This document shows, in pieces, positions 43,184 to 52,028 of a stretch of 64,000 nucleotides of DNA (position 1 is the first letter of the stretch; every line of letters starts with the position of its first letter). The position numbers and the translations under genes are program-made. Under the pieces are notes generated by a model. It was not told the DNA's origin and searched no databases. It saw only the letters and a program-made list of their open reading frames with translations. The stretch lies in contig CAVWIZ010000006.1 of assembly GCA_963755195.1 (NCBI GenBank), forward strand, positions 434,001 to 498,000, read 5' to 3'. Source of the DNA: CAVQJU01 sp963755195. Lineage in GTDB: Bacteria > Acidobacteriota > Vicinamibacteria > Vicinamibacterales > CAVVIG01.

Positions 43184-43218
43184 AAGTTCAAAGTGCAAAG
43201 TGCAAAGTCGGAAAGTAA
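43183..43218. repeat. Heptad intergenic repeat H7
   Basis: AAAGTTC, AAAGTGC, AAAGTGC, AAAGTCG, GAAAGTA: five units of one orientation only, running directly into the GTG start of the following gene. Confidence 0.8.
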
Positions 43219-44130
43219 GTGAAAAGTACTGCTGTCGGCGTCATCGGGCTTGGGATCATGGGTTCGGCCATGGCCGCCAATCTCATGCGGCGCAGGATTC
43301 CGCTGTGATCGGGTACGACGTGCTCGAGAAGCGCCGGCAGGCTCATCGACGGGCCGGAGGACTCGTCGCGCGCAGCTGCCGCGACGTCGGCCGCCAGCGC
43401 GGCCGTCGTCATCTGCTCGCTGCCTTCGTCGGAGGCGCTGCGGCAGACGGCCGAGGATCTCGCCAGGTGCCCGCGGCCTCCGCGGATCGTGATCGAAACC
43501 AGCACGCTGCCAATCGCGGCGAAGGAGCAGGCGCGCCGCCGGCTTGCCGCGCGCGGCACGATCCTGCTCGATTGTCCGCTGAGCGGAACCGGCTCGCAGG
43601 CACGCGCAAAGGATCTGGTGGTGTATGCGAGCGGCGACCGCCGTGCCTATCGCCGGGTCGCGCCGATCTTCAACGCGATCGCCCGCGCCCACTATTACGT
43701 CGGTCCGTTCGGCGCCGGCTCAAAGATGAAGTTCGTCGCGAACCTGCTTGTCGCGATTCATAATGTGGCCGCGGCCGAAGCGATTGTGCTCGCCATGAAA
43801 GCCGGCCTCGATCCCGCGATGGTCGTCAAGGTCATCGGCGACGGGGCCGGGAGCTCACGGATGTTCCAGGTGCGCGGGCCGATGATGGCGACGGGCGACT
43901 ACCGCAACGCCCTCATGAAGCTCGACATCTGGCAGAAGGACATGACGATCATCGCCGATTTTGCCCGTGAGGTAGGGTGCCCGACGACCCTGTTTGCCGC
44001 GACCGCGCCGATCTACACTGCTGCCACGAAGGCAGGGGGAGGCAGGGACACGGCTGCCGTTTACGAGGTACCTGCCGGAAGAAAGTTCAAAGTGCAAAGG
44101 TCAAAGTTGAAAAGTAAGTTGAAAGTATGA
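43219..44130 (+). CDS. 3-hydroxyisobutyrate dehydrogenase-like NAD(P)-dependent reductase, two frameshifts
   Basis: Three frames must be joined. GTG 43219 opens VGVIGLGIMGSAMAANLM with the GxGxxG dinucleotide motif and stops at about 43305. The next frame gives VIGYDVLEKRRQAHRRAGGLVARSCRDV to about 43385. The third gives AASAAVVICSLPSSEALR and runs to the end with LLDCPLSGTGSQARAKDLVVYASGD, the catalytic Lys helix GAGSKMKFVANLLVAIHNVAAAEA, and the C-terminal all-helical domain. The last about 15 residues (KFKVQRSKLKSKLKV) are translated from heptad repeat H8, so the natural stop may also be lost. Confidence 0.75.
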
Positions 44131-44155
44131 AAGTGGAAAGTGGAAAGTGGAGCGG
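44084..44155. repeat. Heptad repeat H8, partly translated
   Basis: AAAGTTC, AAAGTGC, AAAGGTC, AAAGTTG, AAAAGTA, AGTTGAA and GAAAGTG units. The first two thirds lie inside the open frame of the dehydrogenase. Confidence 0.75.
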
Positions 44156-44159
44156 CTGC

Positions 44160-44517
44160 TCACTTTGAGTCCGCAGAATTCCCGCGCGCGGTCTTCACGG
44201 CCATCGCGAGGATGCTCGCGATTTCTCTCGCTTCTTGCAGAAGCGCGGCATCCTCCTGGATCCGGCCGTCCTTCAAGTATTCGAGCCAGTCGACGCACTC
44301 GTCGGCCTCTTCGTATGCGATCTGCAGCTTCGATCGGAACGCAGCGCGCGAGCGGCTCCTCCGGGCGGCGCGATAGTTCGATCGCGCCGACGTGGCGGCT
44401 CGCCGCAACTGCTCAGCGGCTTCCTGAGCCTCGGATGTGGACGGCAATCGACGACAGAACTTCAGCACGGCCAACGCAAAGAGGCGCGTCCGTTCAACTC
44501 AGATCCCACGGCGGCAT
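44160..44517 (-). CDS. Four-helix bundle protein (23S rRNA intervening-sequence type), frameshifted near the 5' end
   Basis: About 118 residues after repair. The core LPSTSEAQEAAEQLRRAATSARSNYRAARRSRSRAAFRSKLQIAYEEADECVDWLEYLKDG matches the small four-helix bundle family, first noted as intervening-sequence proteins in 23S rRNA genes but now mostly free-standing. Dropping one A near 44496 joins the ATG at 44517 (MPPWDLSERTRLFALAVLKFC) to the body. Its role is unknown. It lies alone on the minus strand, with heptad repeats on both sides. Confidence 0.75.
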
Positions 44518-44582
44518 GTCTGTCGGCGAAGCAATGTGAATGCCGTGATCGCAGTGTGTCAATGTCGTGGCGTGATCGCGGT

Positions 44583-44637
44583 ACTTTGCACTTTCTGCCT
44601 TACTTTCCAACTTTGAACTTTGCACTTTCCACTTTGT
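44583..44637. repeat. Heptad intergenic repeat H9
   Basis: ACTTTGC, ACTTTCT, ACTTTCC, AACTTTG, AACTTTG, ACTTTCC, ACTTTGT units end just before the AGGAGG ribosome site of the propeller gene. Confidence 0.8.
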
Positions 44638-44647
44638 AGGAGGCTGC

Positions 44648-45916
44648 ATGCGCACTCTGGTCATCGTTTTCGCTCTCGCGGCTGTGGCGACACTGGCTGC
44701 GCAATCCTCGCCGACACGCGTCGCAGCCGTGCCGACGGAGAAGGGCGGTCAGGACATCTTCGGCGCGTACGAAGTGGTCGCGGGATGGCCGAAGAAGCTC
44801 TCGACCATTCCCGGACACGGACCCTGGACGTTCGGCGCGGGCCAGAGCGTGTTTGCCGAAAGCCCCGACCGTGTGTACGTCGTGCAGCGCGGGGAATTGC
44901 CGGAAATTCCGCGTCCGATGACGCGCAAGCTGTCGGACCTGGCTCCGAGCATCGCGTTCCCGATCGGCCGGCTGCCGTGGCGGGATGCGACCACCGCCAG
45001 CCCTCCGGGCAACGGCGGCACCGGTCAGCTTGCCGAAGGGGGGATGGAGGCGTGGGGGCGTAACAACACGATGGGCGTCGACGCCCGTTGGGAGCACTGC
45101 GTGCTGGTGTTCGACGGCCAGGGCAACCTGCTGCCCGAAACCGCGAACTGGATGCAGTGGGACGGCAGCCTGCAGCGGCCGCACTTCATCGCCATCAGTC
45201 CGTACGACGCGGACAGGAATGTGTGGCTCATCGACGACCACAAGCACGTGATCTACAAGTTCACGCACGACGGCAAGATCAAAGCTGCATGACCATCGGC
45301 ACCTACGGCGTGCCCGGCGCGGACGCCACGCACTTCAACCGTCCCGACGTATATGGACTGGCTCCCCGACGGCAGCTTCGTCGTCTCGGACGGCTACAAC
45401 GGGACGCGCGTGGCGAAGTTCGACAAGGACGGCAAGTTCCTGATGGCCTGGGGCGAGAAGGGCTCGAACGCCAACGACACGCGCCCGGGCTACTTCAACA
45501 ACGTCCATGGCATCGCCGTGGATCCGCGCACGCGCCGGGTCTTCGTGAACGACCGCGGCAACCACCGCGCGCAGGTGTTCGACGAAAACGGCAAGTTCCT
45601 CGACTCGTGGCGGTTTGGCGACCCGCCGTCGGACGTGCACATGTTCAACATCACGAGCGACGGATACCTGTGGGCCGCCGACCGCGGCACGAACAGGATT
45701 CTCAAGTACGATCTCAGCGGCAATTTCCAGTATTCCTGGGGGACGTGGGGCGATTTCCCCGGCGGCATGTGGGGCGTGCACGGCATGAGCGTCGACCAGG
45801 ACGGCAACTTCTACGTCGCCGAGGTCGACAACGGCGGCGCCCAGAAATACCGGCCCCGCCAGGGGGCGAACCCCGCGTTCCTTGTCGGCAAGCCCATCAG
45901 GTCAGCGTGGAAATAA
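44648..45916 (+). CDS. Exported six-bladed NHL-type beta-propeller, paralogue of 38195, two frameshifts
   Basis: Signal peptide MRTLVIVFALAAVATLAAQ with AGGAGG upstream. The first frame follows the paralogue closely (VPTEKGGQDIFGAYEVV, AGQSVFAESPDRVYVVQRGELPEIPRP) and ends at 45292. A short piece (TIGTYGVPGADATHFNRP) sits in the next frame. The rest reads from about 45350: MDWLPDGSFVVSDGYNGTRVAKFDKDGKF through AQKYRPRQGANPAFLVGKP. Breaks lie near 45287 and 45349. The repaired length is about 422 residues. Function as for the paralogue: an exported propeller possibly with lyase-like activity. Confidence 0.8.
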
Positions 45917-46008
45917 GTTCAAAGTGCAAAGTTCAAAGTCGAAAGTAAGTTCAAAGTACTTTCCACTTACTTTTGACTTTGCCCTTTGCACTTTGCACTT
46001 GCCATAGG
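45914..46008. repeat. Heptad intergenic repeat H10, inverted
   Basis: CAAAGTG, CAAAGTT, CAAAGTC, GAAAGTA on the left and ACTTTCC, ACTTACT, TTTGCCC, TTTGCAC, TTTGCAC on the right form a long imperfect hairpin starting in the stop codon region of the propeller gene. Confidence 0.85.
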
Positions 46009-46066
46009 CAAGTGGCCGCCCTATCGTGTGGCCAGTCGGTTGTTCTCCAACAGACGGAGGGCTCCT

Positions 46067-46524
46067 GTGAAGGACAAGTTCTTCGGTGTTTTCCTCGGCG
46101 TGGTCGGCTTGCTGGCCGTTTCCGTCCCGCTGTTCGCCCACCACGGGGCGGCCAGCTTCGACACGACACGAGAGCTCAACCTGAAGGGGACCGTGACGGA
46201 CTGGATTTGGGCCAATCCGCATTGCTTCCTGAAGTTCGACGCCAAGGACGAGACCGGCACCGTCCGAAACTGGGCGGTCGAAGTCAGCAATCCGACCGAC
46301 ATGACAAGCGCGGCTGGGCCCGGACGTCGTTCAAGGCGGGCGACGAGGTCACCGTGACGCTGCAGCCCGTCAAGGGCGGCGCGCCGGTCGGACGGCTGAG
46401 AAACGTGGTGCTGCCGAACGGCCAGACGTTGGGGACAGGGGGCGGCACCGCGGCGCCGCGCCCCGCCGCCGCCGCCCGCGCAAGTAATCGCGTCGCGTCG
46501 GATCCGCGTTTCGTCTCCCGTTGA
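46067..46524 (+). CDS. Exported DUF6152 family protein, frameshifted
   Basis: GTG start with GGAGG upstream. It reads VKDKFFGVFLGVVGLLAVSVPLFAHHGAASFDTTRELNLKGTVTDWIWANPHC, which is a signal peptide, the His pair and the NPH motif. The frame ends after PTDMT; one missing base near 46310 restores KRGWARTSFKAGDEVTVTLQPVKGGAPVGRLRNVVLPNGQ and an Ala/Pro tail. It is closer to the copy at 50736 than to 35023. It precedes a 'PDLSGIW' gene, as does the copy at 50736. Confidence 0.8.
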
Positions 46525-46539
46525 CGAGAGGATTCCGAC

Positions 46540-47341
46540 ATGCCGAAACGCTTGATCGTTCCATCGTCGGCGCTCGCTGGCAGTGCTGACGCTGTCGTCG
46601 ATCATCCGCGCGCAGAATCAGCCGTGGAACAACTCGGGATTGGCCCAGAGCCCGAACGAACCGCCGTCGGGACCGCCGGCGCCGGCGCCCCGCCGCGACC
46701 TCGAGCGGCATCTGGGACGCCGGCGGCGCCGGCATCGGCGCACGCGGGTATGCCACGTCTCCTCTCACGCCGTGGGGGGAGGCGCTCGGCAAGACGCACA
46801 AGGCCGGAGACGGCGTCGAGGATGGCGCCGATCGCCGAGATCAACGACCCGCTCTCGACGATGGGCGATCCGGAGGGGTTCCCGCGCAACCTGCTGTTCG
46901 AGCTGCGGCCGTTTCAGATCGTGCAGACGCCGAACCAGGTGTTGATGCTGTACATGTTCGAGAAGCGGTGGCGCGTGGTCTGGACCGACGGCCGGGAGCT
47001 GCCCAAGGATCCGGATCCGCGGTGGTACGGCTACTCGGTCGGCAAGTGGGAGGACGACACCACGTTCGTCGTGCAATCAAACGGCACGGACGAGAGAACG
47101 TGGCTCGACAATGCCGGCAACCCGCACAGCAACGAGATGCGCGTGGAAGAGCGATACCACCGCGTCAACATGAACACCATGGAGCTCACCGTCACGATCG
47201 ACGACCCGAAGGCGTATACGAAGCCGTGGGTGGCCCGCAACAAGCTCGCGCTGAGATTGATGCCGCCCAGACACGGACCTGATGGAGATGATTCCCTCGG
47301 CATCGGAGGCGGCTGAATACAAGAAGGTCTTCGCCAAGTAA
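46540..47341 (+). CDS. Exported 'PDLSGIW'-type acidobacterial protein, several frameshifts
   Basis: At least three indels divide it. Pieces are MPKRLIVPSSALA, then LTLSSIIRAQNQPWNNSGLAQSP, and a central part GDPEGFPRNLLFELRPFQIVQTPNQVLMLYMFEKRWRVVWTDGRELPKDPDPRWYGYSVGKWEDDTTFVVQSNG. The end is ERTWLDNAGNPHSNEMRVEERYHRVN to SEAAEYKKVFAK at 47341. The family has dozens of copies in Acidobacteria and no known function. Intact members are about 260 residues. Paralogues at 48168 and 51219 show the full pattern. Confidence 0.7.
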
Positions 47342-47768
47342 TGTCATTCGATGCCGCGTCCTTCCCCGCGAAGTGGGCGCCGTACCTGCAGAGCCTTGCG
47401 CGAATCATTTTCGGCTTCCTGCTCCTCCGTCACGGCATGGAGCAGGTGCTCGGCTATCCGGAAGCGAGCGACTCGGCGCTGCTGGTCGTATCAGGGCATC
47501 GTCGAACTGATCGCGCGTCCCTGCGGCGCATCCTGATCATGCTCGGGCTCTTCACGCAGGCCGGTGGCGGCCTCGTCCTCTCGGTGCTGTACTTCGTCGT
47601 GTTTTTCGTCGGCCCTCTCCAGCGCGGCCTCTACACGCACCGGAACGGCGGCGATCCGATCCTGCTGAATGTGCTTCTTCTTTCTCTACCTGGCCGCCGC
47701 CGGCGGCGGCGCCTGGAGCCTGGACCGGCTTCGCGATCCGGCCAGGCGAGGCCTCGGCCGATTCGCCG
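47341..47768 (+). CDS. DoxX-family membrane protein (first copy), frameshifted
   Basis: Starts MSFDAASFPAKWAPYLQSLARIIFGFLLLRHGMEQVLG, the DoxX helix-1 pattern. After SALL a shift leads through a degraded helix (ILIMLGLFTQA, then VLYFVVFFVGPLQRGLYTHRNGGDPILLN). A further shift leads to CFFFLYLAAAGGGAWSLDRL. The three or four helices and GDP.LLN motif fit DoxX. The start overlaps the stop of the upstream gene. The 3' limit is uncertain because of the shifts. Confidence 0.6.
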
Positions 47769-48146
47769 ATGGGCGCCGTACGCGCTGGGCGATTCTTGCG
47801 CATCGGCGCCGGCTGCCTGTTCCTCATGCACGGCCTGGAGAAGTTCTTCAGCGTCGGCGGCGGACGCATCGACCGCGACATCATGACGATGCGCGGGCTC
47901 GGCGGGGTGGCTCGAGACCGTCGGCGGTCCGCTCATCGTCCTCGGCCTCTTCACGCGCCCGGCGGCGTTCATCCTCTCGGGCGAGATGGCGGTGGCCTAC
48001 TTCAGATCGTGGGCGCCCAGAGGTTTCTGGCAGAGCTTCCAGCGCGCCGGGCATGGAAGCGTCGATTCTGTTCTGCTTCTTGTTCCTGTTTCTCTGGGCG
48101 GCAGGCCCCGGCGCGTGGAGTCTCGACGGCCTGTGTGGCGGCGTAA
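47769..48146 (+). CDS. DoxX-family membrane protein (second copy), frameshifted
   Basis: FLRIGAGCLFLMHGLEKFFSVGGG opens a second DoxX domain. After MTMRGL the reading shifts and continues LETVGGPLIVLGLFTRPAAFILSGEMAVAYF in another frame, then ASILFCFLFLFLWAAGPGAWSLDGL in a third. DoxX proteins are small four-helix membrane proteins linked to quinone or thiosulphate oxidation in archaea, but most bacterial ones are uncharacterised. The tandem copies may be a duplication. Exact ends are approximate. Confidence 0.55.
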   Translation: MGAVRAGRFLRIGAGCLFLMHGLEKFFSVGGGRIDRDIMTMRGLGGVARDRRRSAHRPRPLHAPGGVHPLGRDGGGLLQIVGAQRFLAELPARRAWKRRFCSASCSCFSGRQAPARGVSTACVAA

Positions 48147-48167
48147 ACGACGTGGAGGATCGAGCTA

Positions 48168-49000
48168 TGAAGGCACAACGCACGGTACTCGCCACCATCA
48201 CGGCTCTGGTGCTGGTGTCCGGCGCCACGGAGGCGCAATGGGTGAACCGCCCGACGCCAGGCATTCCGCGCCTGCCCGACGGCAAGCCGAATCTCACCGC
48301 GCCCGTGCCGCCGCAGCTGGCGGACGGCCATCCGGACCTGTCGGGCATCTGGGACGTGGGAGCGATGACCTACTTCCACGATCTGGCCGCGCGGCCTGAA
48401 GGGCGACGACGCACCGCAGCTGACGCCGTGGGCCGCCGGCCTTCAGAAGGGACGACGGGATCGCAATCACGTGGACGATCCCGTACACGTACTGTCTCCC
48501 GTTGGGCGTGCCCCGCCAGAACCACCGCAGCGCGTTCAAGATCGTGCAGACGCCGCCGATGACGATCTTTCTGCACGAGTCGTTCGTCGGCAACACGTTC
48601 CGGCAGATCTTCACCGACGGCCGGCCGCTGCCGAAGTTGAGCGAGACCGAGCCGGCCTGGCTGGGATATTCGGTCGGCCGCTGGGAAGGCGACGAGTTCG
48701 TCGTCGAGAGCATCGGCTTCCGCGATCAGCGGCTGGCTCAGCGCGAACATGGCGTACCCGAACAGCGACGCGCTGAAGGTGACCGAACGCTGGCGCCGTA
48801 TCGACTTCGGTCACCTGGAAGAGACCGTCACCATCGACGACCCGAAGGCGTACCTGAAACCGTGGACGAACAAGATCATCCTGACGCTGCAGGCGGACAC
48901 CGAGATCCTCGATTCGTATTGCGACAACCAGGCGATCATGCAGGCGCACTACACCATGGGTCCTCCGCCGGCGGAACCGCCAAGCCCCGCCGGCAAGTAG
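48168..49000 (+). CDS. Exported 'PDLSGIW'-type acidobacterial protein, frameshifted
   Basis: Signal peptide MKAQRTVLATITALVLVSGATEAQ, then LADGHPDLSGIWDVG, the family signature. Breaks occur near 48390, 48490 and 48740. The other parts are VPRQNHRSAFKIVQTPPMTIFLHESFVGNTFRQIFTDGRPLPK, EPAWLGYSVGRWEGDEFVVESIGF and MAYPNSDALKVTERWRRIDFGHLEETVTIDDPKAYLKPWTNKI. The last segment is well conserved across the three copies in this window. Function unknown; a carrier or binding role is possible. Confidence 0.72.
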
Positions 49001-49011
49001 GCGCGATCACG

Positions 49012-49068
49012 AAAGTGCGCCTACTTGAACTTACTTTCCACTTTGCACTTTGAGCTTGAACTTTAGGA
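49012..49068. repeat. Heptad intergenic repeat H11
   Basis: Units ACTTTCC, ACTTTGC, ACTTTGA, ACTTTAG between two genes of the same strand, with the ribosome site AGGAG attached to the last unit. Confidence 0.75.
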
Positions 49069-49075
49069 GCGCACC

Positions 49076-49573
49076 ATGCGCGGTTTGATGTTGTTCGTCG
49101 CCGGGACTTGTCGTGCGGATTGGCCGTCGCAGACGACGCTGGCGCAGAGCGGGATGCCACGGTCCGGCGGGTCGTCCTGAACCACGTGGGGCTCAGCGTG
49201 CCGAGCATTCCCGACGCGGCGGCGTTCTACAAGGAGAAGATGGGATTCAAGGAGGCGTTCCGGAACAGCGACGCCCAGGGGAATCCGACGGCCATCTATC
49301 TGCAGGTCAGCAAGAGCACCTTCATCGAGCTGCAGCAGGCCAACGCGCAGCGGCCGGCGGGCGTCAATCACTTCGGGTTGGAGGCGCCGAACATCAAGGC
49401 GGCCGTCGCGCTCTTCAAACAGCGCGGTGCGACGGCGACCGAGCCCGGGCGCGCCGAGCGCCTTCTCGAACGCGATCCTGGCGAACGTGACCGACCTGAA
49501 CGGCCTCCGCATCGAGCTGGCCGAGCTCGGCCCCGAGTCGCTCCAGCGGAAGGCGATGGAGAGCTGGAAGTGA
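49076..49573 (+). CDS. Exported VOC-superfamily (glyoxalase/dioxygenase-fold) protein, frameshifted
   Basis: ATG 49076 gives MRGLMLFVAG, then a shift. The main frame reads RRVVLNHVGLSVPSIPDAAAFYKEKMGFKEAFRNSDAQGNP and FIELQQANAQRPAGVNHFGLEAPNIKAAVALFKQRGA. A second shift near 49455 leads to SNAILANVTDLNGLRIELAELGPESLQRKAMESWK, ending at 49573. The paired beta-alpha-beta-beta-beta units with His and Glu metal ligands (NHVG, FIELQ, NHFG, RIELAEL) are the VOC fold. The substrate is not predictable. Confidence 0.72.
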
Positions 49574-50701
49574 GACCGCTCGCAGGCACGGCCATCGTCT
49601 GGCTGCTGAGCGCGGCGTTGGCGAGCGGCCAGGCAGGAGCCCGCTGACGGCCCCGATGGCGGAAGACGTCTTCAAGAACGTCCAGGTGCTGAAGGGCATT
49701 CCCGTCGACCAGTTCATGGGGACGATGGGGTTCTTTTCCGCGTCCCTGGCCTGAACTGCACCGATTGCCACGTCGACGAGAGCGGCGGCAACTGGGCGAA
49801 GTACGCCGACGACAACGCGCTGAAGCGGACGACGCGCCGGATGATGCGGATGGTGTCGTCCATCAACGCCACGAGCTTCGGCGGGCGGCAGGTGGTGACC
49901 TGCAACACCTGCCATCGCGGCAATCGGCAGCCCAACGTCATGCCGAGTCTGGCGCTGCTGTACGGCACGCCGCCGCCCGACGAGCCGGGCGACCCGTTCG
50001 TGCAGGCCCCCGGGCAGCCGTCCGCCGATCAGGTTCTCGACAAGTATCTGCAGGCGCTCGGCGGAGCGCAGCGGCTGGCCGGCATCACGAGCTTTGTCGC
50101 CAAGGGGATCTACCAGGGGTTCGACGACCTGGACAAGAGCCCGATGGAAATCGTTCGCCAAGGCACCGGGTCAGCGCAGCGACGATCATCCATACGCTCT
50201 CGGGAGACAGCACCACGACGCTACGACGGCCGCGCCGGCTGGATCGCCGCGCCGGAAACCGAGAAGCCGGTCCCGCTGCTCGCGCTGACCGGACAGGAGC
50301 TGGACGGCGTCAAGCTCGAAGCGGAGCTGTTCTTTCCCGCACGAATCAAGCAGGCGCTCGGCAAGTGGCGCGTCGGCGCGCCGGTCGACGATCAGCGATC
50401 GCGAAGTCCAGCCCGTCCAGGGAACGACCGCCGGCGGCGCGACCGCCACGTTGTGCTTCGACTCGGAGTCGGGTTTGCTCGTGCGGCTCGTGCGGTTTTC
50501 CGAATCGCCGGTCGGTCGCATCGTCACGCAGGTGGACTACGCCGACTATCGCGACGTCGTCCGGCGTCAAGATGCCCTTTCGCTGGACGGTCAGCTGGCT
50601 GAACGGCCGGTCAACGTATCGAGCTGAGCGAGGTGCAGCCGAACGTCCCGATTGACGCGGCGACGTTCGCCAGACCCCCCGTGGCTTCCGGTGGCAGATG
50701 A
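49570..50701 (+). CDS. Reaction-centre-type di-haem cytochrome with C-terminal domain, several frameshifts
   Basis: GTG start overlaps the VOC stop (GTGA). The parts match the intact paralogue at 52029: MAEDVFKNVQVLKGIPVDQFMGTMGFF, haem sites CTDCH and CNTCH, GQPSADQVLDKYLQALGGAQRLAGITSFVAKG, then the C-domain GRAGWIAAPETEKPVPLLALTGQELDGVKLEAELFFP. Indels near 49640, 49750, 50170, 50395 and after 50560 break the frame. The end RPPVASGG-stop is at 50699-50701. It is probably a periplasmic electron carrier. The density of breaks is highest here. Confidence 0.72.
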
Positions 50702-50735
50702 CATGCCGACACTCGTCTCCTTGGAGGATCTTGCC

Positions 50736-51164
50736 GTGAAGAACCTGAAGCGCGCGCTGTTGATTGCGACCGGTGTGGCCGTTGGCCTTGTGCTCTTGTC
50801 CGGCAGGGCGTCCGCCCACCATGGTGCGAACCTGTACGACATGACCAAGACGGTCATGCTGAAGGGAACGATCGCGAAGTTCTACTGGGGCAATCCCCAC
50901 AACGAAGTCACGGTCGAGGTGAAGGACGAGAAAGGCAACGTCGTGCAGTGGGTGGCCTATACCGAGCCTCCCCTCGTCATGCTCGAACGCGGGTGGACCA
51001 GGAAATCGATGACGTTCGGAGACGAAGTCACGGTGTACATCTTTGCCGCCAAGAACGGCTCGACGGTCGGGACGCTCAACAGGATTGTGTTGGCCAACGG
51101 CAAAGAGCTGGTGGCCTATCCGATGCCGGGGGCGGCGCCGGCGCCAGCGGCGCCGGCGAAGTAG
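50736..51164 (+). CDS. Exported DUF6152 family protein
   Basis: 142 residues from GTG 50736 with GGAGG 12 bases upstream; an upstream ATG at 50703 would lengthen the leader. Signal peptide VKNLKRALLIATGVAVGLVLLSGRASA is followed by HHGANLYDMTKTVMLKGTIAKFYWGNPHNEVTVEV, again with the His pair and NPH. LERGWTRKSMTFGDEVTVYIFAAKNGSTVGTLNRIVLANGKEL completes the domain, and an Ala/Pro tail ends it. It is the intact form of the copy at 46067. The function is unknown. Confidence 0.87.
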   Translation: MKNLKRALLIATGVAVGLVLLSGRASAHHGANLYDMTKTVMLKGTIAKFYWGNPHNEVTVEVKDEKGNVVQWVAYTEPPLVMLERGWTRKSMTFGDEVTVYIFAAKNGSTVGTLNRIVLANGKELVAYPMPGAAPAPAAPAK

Positions 51165-51217
51165 AAAGTTCAAAGTGCAAAGTGGAAAGTAAGTGGAAAG
51201 TGGAAAGTAGAAAGTAA
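51165..51217. repeat. Heptad intergenic repeat H12
   Basis: AAAGTTC, AAAGTGC, AAAGTGG, AAAGTAA, GTGGAAA, GTGGAAA, GTAGAAA, GTAACATG: same-orientation units that merge with the start region of the next gene. Confidence 0.8.
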
Positions 51218-51218
51218 C

Positions 51219-52023
51219 ATGCGAAATATTCTTGTCACGTCGGCGATTGCCTTGGCGATGGCTGCGACTGCGGTGACTGTTTCGCCGACGGTCAGCGCGC
51301 AGCAGGGCGGCGCTGCCAAGCCCGTAGACTTGTCCGGCGACTGGGGGCCCGACCGTGCTCGCGGCGGCATGGGCCAGAGCCTGAGTCTTTCCGACATCGG
51401 AGGACGAAAGAGGGGAAACGAGGACGACATCCCCTATCAGCCCTGGGCACGGGCGAAGACGCTATCGGAGAAGACATCGACAGGGGCCGACCCGAGGTTC
51501 GACGTCACGACCGACCCGCAGGTCATCTACTGCGAGCCGCCAAGCGTGCCGCACATCTACCTGTGGCCCATCAAGACCAGGTTCGTTCAGACTCCCGAAG
51601 CCGTGTACATCCTGTACGAGCTCGGTCCGTTTTTTCGCGTGGTCTGGCTGAACAGCAAACATCCGGACGACCCGGATCCGCAGTGGTGGGGACATTCGAT
51701 CGGGCACTATGAGAACGGCGACACGCTGGTCGTGGACACGATTGGATTCAACGACAAGACCTGGTTGGACCAGGTGGGCCATCCGCATACCGAGCAGCTG
51801 CATTTGATCGAGCGGTACAAGCGGGTCAATCAAAGACCAATTGGAGCTCGACATGACGATCGACGATCCAGGCGCCTACACCAAGCCCTGGTTCGCCCAC
51901 AGAAACTTCGCCCTGTCGAACACGGGCTTCCTGCGCTATCAGCAGTTCTGTTCGGTACGGGAGAACCAGAAGTTTTTCGACAATACGGCGAAGCCAGCCA
52001 TCGGCGCGGCGCCCGGCAAGTAG
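51219..52023 (+). CDS. Exported 'PDLSGIW'-type acidobacterial protein, one frameshift
   Basis: About 268 residues. Signal peptide MRNILVTSAIALAMAATAVTVS; the signature is here VDLSGDWGPDRARG. The conserved middle is VIYCEPPSVPHIYLWPIKTRFVQTPEAVYILYELGPFFRVVWLNSKHPDDPDPQWWGHSIGHYENGDTLVVDTIGFNDKTWLDQVGHPHTEQLHLIERYKRVN. A single indel near 51835 separates it from LELDMTIDDPGAYTKPWFAHRNF and the end at 52023. It is the best preserved of the three copies. It is followed five bases later by the cytochrome gene, the same order as at 48168-49570. Confidence 0.78.
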
Positions 52024-52028
52024 CGGCG

